Shown piece by piece: positions 62,550 to 64,000 of a stretch of DNA of 64,000 nt (within the stretch, counting starts at the first letter, position 1; each line of letters begins with the position of its first letter). The notes beneath the pieces were generated by a model, which was given only the letters and a program-made list of their open reading frames with translations, did no database searches and had not been told where the DNA came from. The position numbers and the translations under genes were made by a program. The DNA comes from Bedellia somnulentella (taxonomy: Eukaryota > Arthropoda > Insecta > Lepidoptera > Bedelliidae), in contig OY755178.1 of assembly GCA_963576735.1 (NCBI GenBank), forward strand, positions 3,906,001 to 3,970,000, read 5' to 3'.

Positions 62550-62705
62550 AATAATAATAAAAATAAAAACTCTTTATTGTACATCACAAAAAAAACAACA
62601 ATTACAAAAAAAGGATCAGTACAAAAGCCATAGTACAACTGGCGGTCTTATCACTAAGAGCGATCTCTTCCAGACAACCCAAGAATGGAAAGATTTGCTG
62701 GATTA
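62550..62705 (-). mobile_element. LINE 3'-end remnant (TTTATTGTACATC type)
   Basis: Second copy of the family seen at 20222, with AAAACTCTTTATTGTACATC and GAGCGATCTCTTCCAGACAA. Coding part absent. Confidence 0.6.
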
Positions 62706-62811
62706 AAAACATGTTCGGTAGATGTCCAATAAATTAAACTGATTTGCTTAAAAACTAAAATTATTCGTCAAACTATTACCTATCTATTTTAAATATTACT
62801 AAATTACAACA

Positions 62812-63055
62812 TACATACATAAATATACTCGCGGCTATAAATCCCTAGAAGAGGTAGCCAGATCTAAAGAATTAGAAAGTCCTCAGCCACTTTTGGAATT
62901 TAAGTGGGGAAAAGATATTAAAATAAAGGTTATTGTTATTAGTGATGGGTCTGCAACCGCGTCCCGGAAAATTCCCCAATACCCTTAGTTGCGCCTCTTA
63001 CGACACCCGTGGATAGAAAGGGGTAGTACATTCTCAGCCGGCACTACACGGCAAA
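62812..63055 (-). mobile_element. SINE-3 copy
   Basis: CATACATAAATATACTCGCGG start, CAGCCGGCACTACACGGCAA end, with small deletions inside. Confidence 0.8.
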
Positions 63056-63099
63056 TACTTCAAATAGATATTAAAGTTTAAAAAAAGTTATTTTTGGCG

Positions 63100-63283
63100 A
63101 AGTATTTGGAATGGGGCTATTAAGGGATTTTTGGGCGATGTGGTTGGAGACCCATCACCAACAACCTTTATTTTTACTATCTTTTCCCCACTCAAATTTC
63201 CAAAAGTGGCTGAGGAATTTCTAATTCTTTAGCTCTGGCTACCCCTTCCTGGGATTTATAGCCGTAAGTATATGTATGTATGT
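63100..63283 (+). mobile_element. SINE-3, 5'-truncated copy
   Basis: GGGATTTTTGGGCGATGTGG to TATAGCCGTAAGTATATGTA, with a TATG tail. Plus-strand orientation. Confidence 0.82.
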
Positions 63284-63420
63284 ATTTGGAGATCCATTAC
63301 CAAACAATCTTTATAATATTATGACTTCTGCACTCAACTTCAAAAAGTTGTTTCTTTATTTTTAATGTTGTAGATCTGGCTACTTCTTTTCGGGATTTAT
63401 ATCCGTGCGATATGTATGTC
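63284..63420 (+). mobile_element. SINE-3, degraded 3' part
   Basis: GGAGATCCATTACCAAACAA, then CTGGCTACTTCTTTTCGGGA and ATATCCGTGCGATATGTATG. An older copy arranged head to tail behind the previous one. Confidence 0.65.
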
Positions 63421-63453
63421 TCAATTTTTATATTAATTTTTAGAGATATACGA

Positions 63454-63586
63454 CCGATTTCTGAATTGAGTATTCCAACTGAGAACAACTTAAGTATCGT
63501 TCTGTCGCATTGAAATCTTCACAACTAAATGAGACAAAACGATACTTATGTTGTTCTCAGCTGGAATACTCAATTCAGAAATCGGG
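63454..63586. repeat. Hairpin MITE, 133 bp
   Basis: CCGATTTCTGAATTGAGTAT at the left is matched by ATACTCAATTCAGAAATCGG at the right. Arms of about 52 bp with few mismatches around a ~30-bp loop. Confidence 0.85.
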
Positions 63587-64000
63587 CGATAGTCTCACAA
63601 TATTATTATTACCTTTAAATAAGTATTGTAATCACATTAGGTTCTACTTGTTAACTTCACTTTTTCTTAAGGTCTAAGGCTTCTGTTTGTGTTTTTTTTT
63701 TATTAGTTTTTTCTGTCTTTTGTTAAATGATATCTTTTTTATTTTCCTTATTTGTGTTCTCAAAAAAATTTAGTGTTTATACTGGTTTTTTTTTAAACTT
63801 GGTTCCACTTGCTGTGTATATATATATATATGTGTGTATTTTGTTAATTTTTGTGCTTTTAATAGCAAATAAATTACTTTTCTTCTTTTTTTCTTCATTT
63901 TGAAGTTAACATAAAAGCGTGTATAAAAAAGCCGTTCCAATTATTACCGGTTGTTTAGCCCCGTGTCAAGTTAAACGCACATCATTTAGAAATCTCAGTG
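63587..64000. other. AT-rich tail of the window
   Basis: Poly-T rich DNA with a TA microsatellite at about 63816-63831. No supported gene. Confidence 0.5.

Overview
This window is AT-rich, repeat-dominated eukaryotic DNA, most likely from a moth or butterfly. Support for that comes from common lepidopteran dispersed repeats (ends of the AAACCGACTTC type, and the GGAACCCTAGGTGCGCGAG type near 61.2 kb), TTAGG-type motifs and the set of transposon families. I see no conventional host gene. Every long open reading frame belongs to a transposable element, except possibly a Ulp1-type protease ORF that lies inside a giant inverted-repeat element. Family names below rest on motifs and residues read by eye; no database was searched.

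The scaffold underneath is a tandem array of a unit of about 6.3 kb, here divided into modules A, B and C. A copies lie at 1-3745, 40080-42780 and 46210-47161 plus 53779-55400. B copies lie at 16650-19620, 24285-26124 plus 38530-39370, 42880-45500 and 55400-58470. C copies lie at 39370-40080 and 45500-46210. Each copy was invaded by different elements. Because an uninterrupted sister copy is available, many insertions can be defined exactly with their target-site duplications (TSDs).

Region by region. 0-3.7 kb: A module with a SINE that itself carries a MITE. 3.7-12.6 kb: a foldback MITE, then a Jockey-clade LINE on the minus strand split by a complete plus-strand CR1/Daphne-like LINE (ORF1 7360-8700, ORF2 8709-11684). 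13.4-17.1 kb: a large inverted repeat of an RTE-like LINE around a 200-N gap. 16.6-24.3 kb: B module, SINEs and palindromic repeats. 26.1-38.5 kb: a 12.4-kb foldback element with 9-bp TSD and terminal inverted repeats made of 165-bp satellite monomers, carrying an intact minus-strand LINE (29.3-33.6 kb) and the Ulp1-like ORF (34142-34825). 39.4-47.2 kb: C, A, B, C, A modules. 47.2-53.8 kb: a Transib DNA transposon (CACAGTG ends, 5-bp TSD, decayed transposase exon) interrupted by a young, apparently intact Gypsy-type LTR retrotransposon of the CsRn1 kind. 53.8-58.5 kb: A and B modules. 58.5-64 kb: mostly unclassified AT-rich DNA with SINEs and a hAT-like element (60262-61358).

The most notable objects are the satellite-armed foldback element with its Ulp1-like ORF, the nested Transib/LTR locus, the 6.3-kb array, and a shared 3' tail linking two SINE families to the RTE-like LINE.
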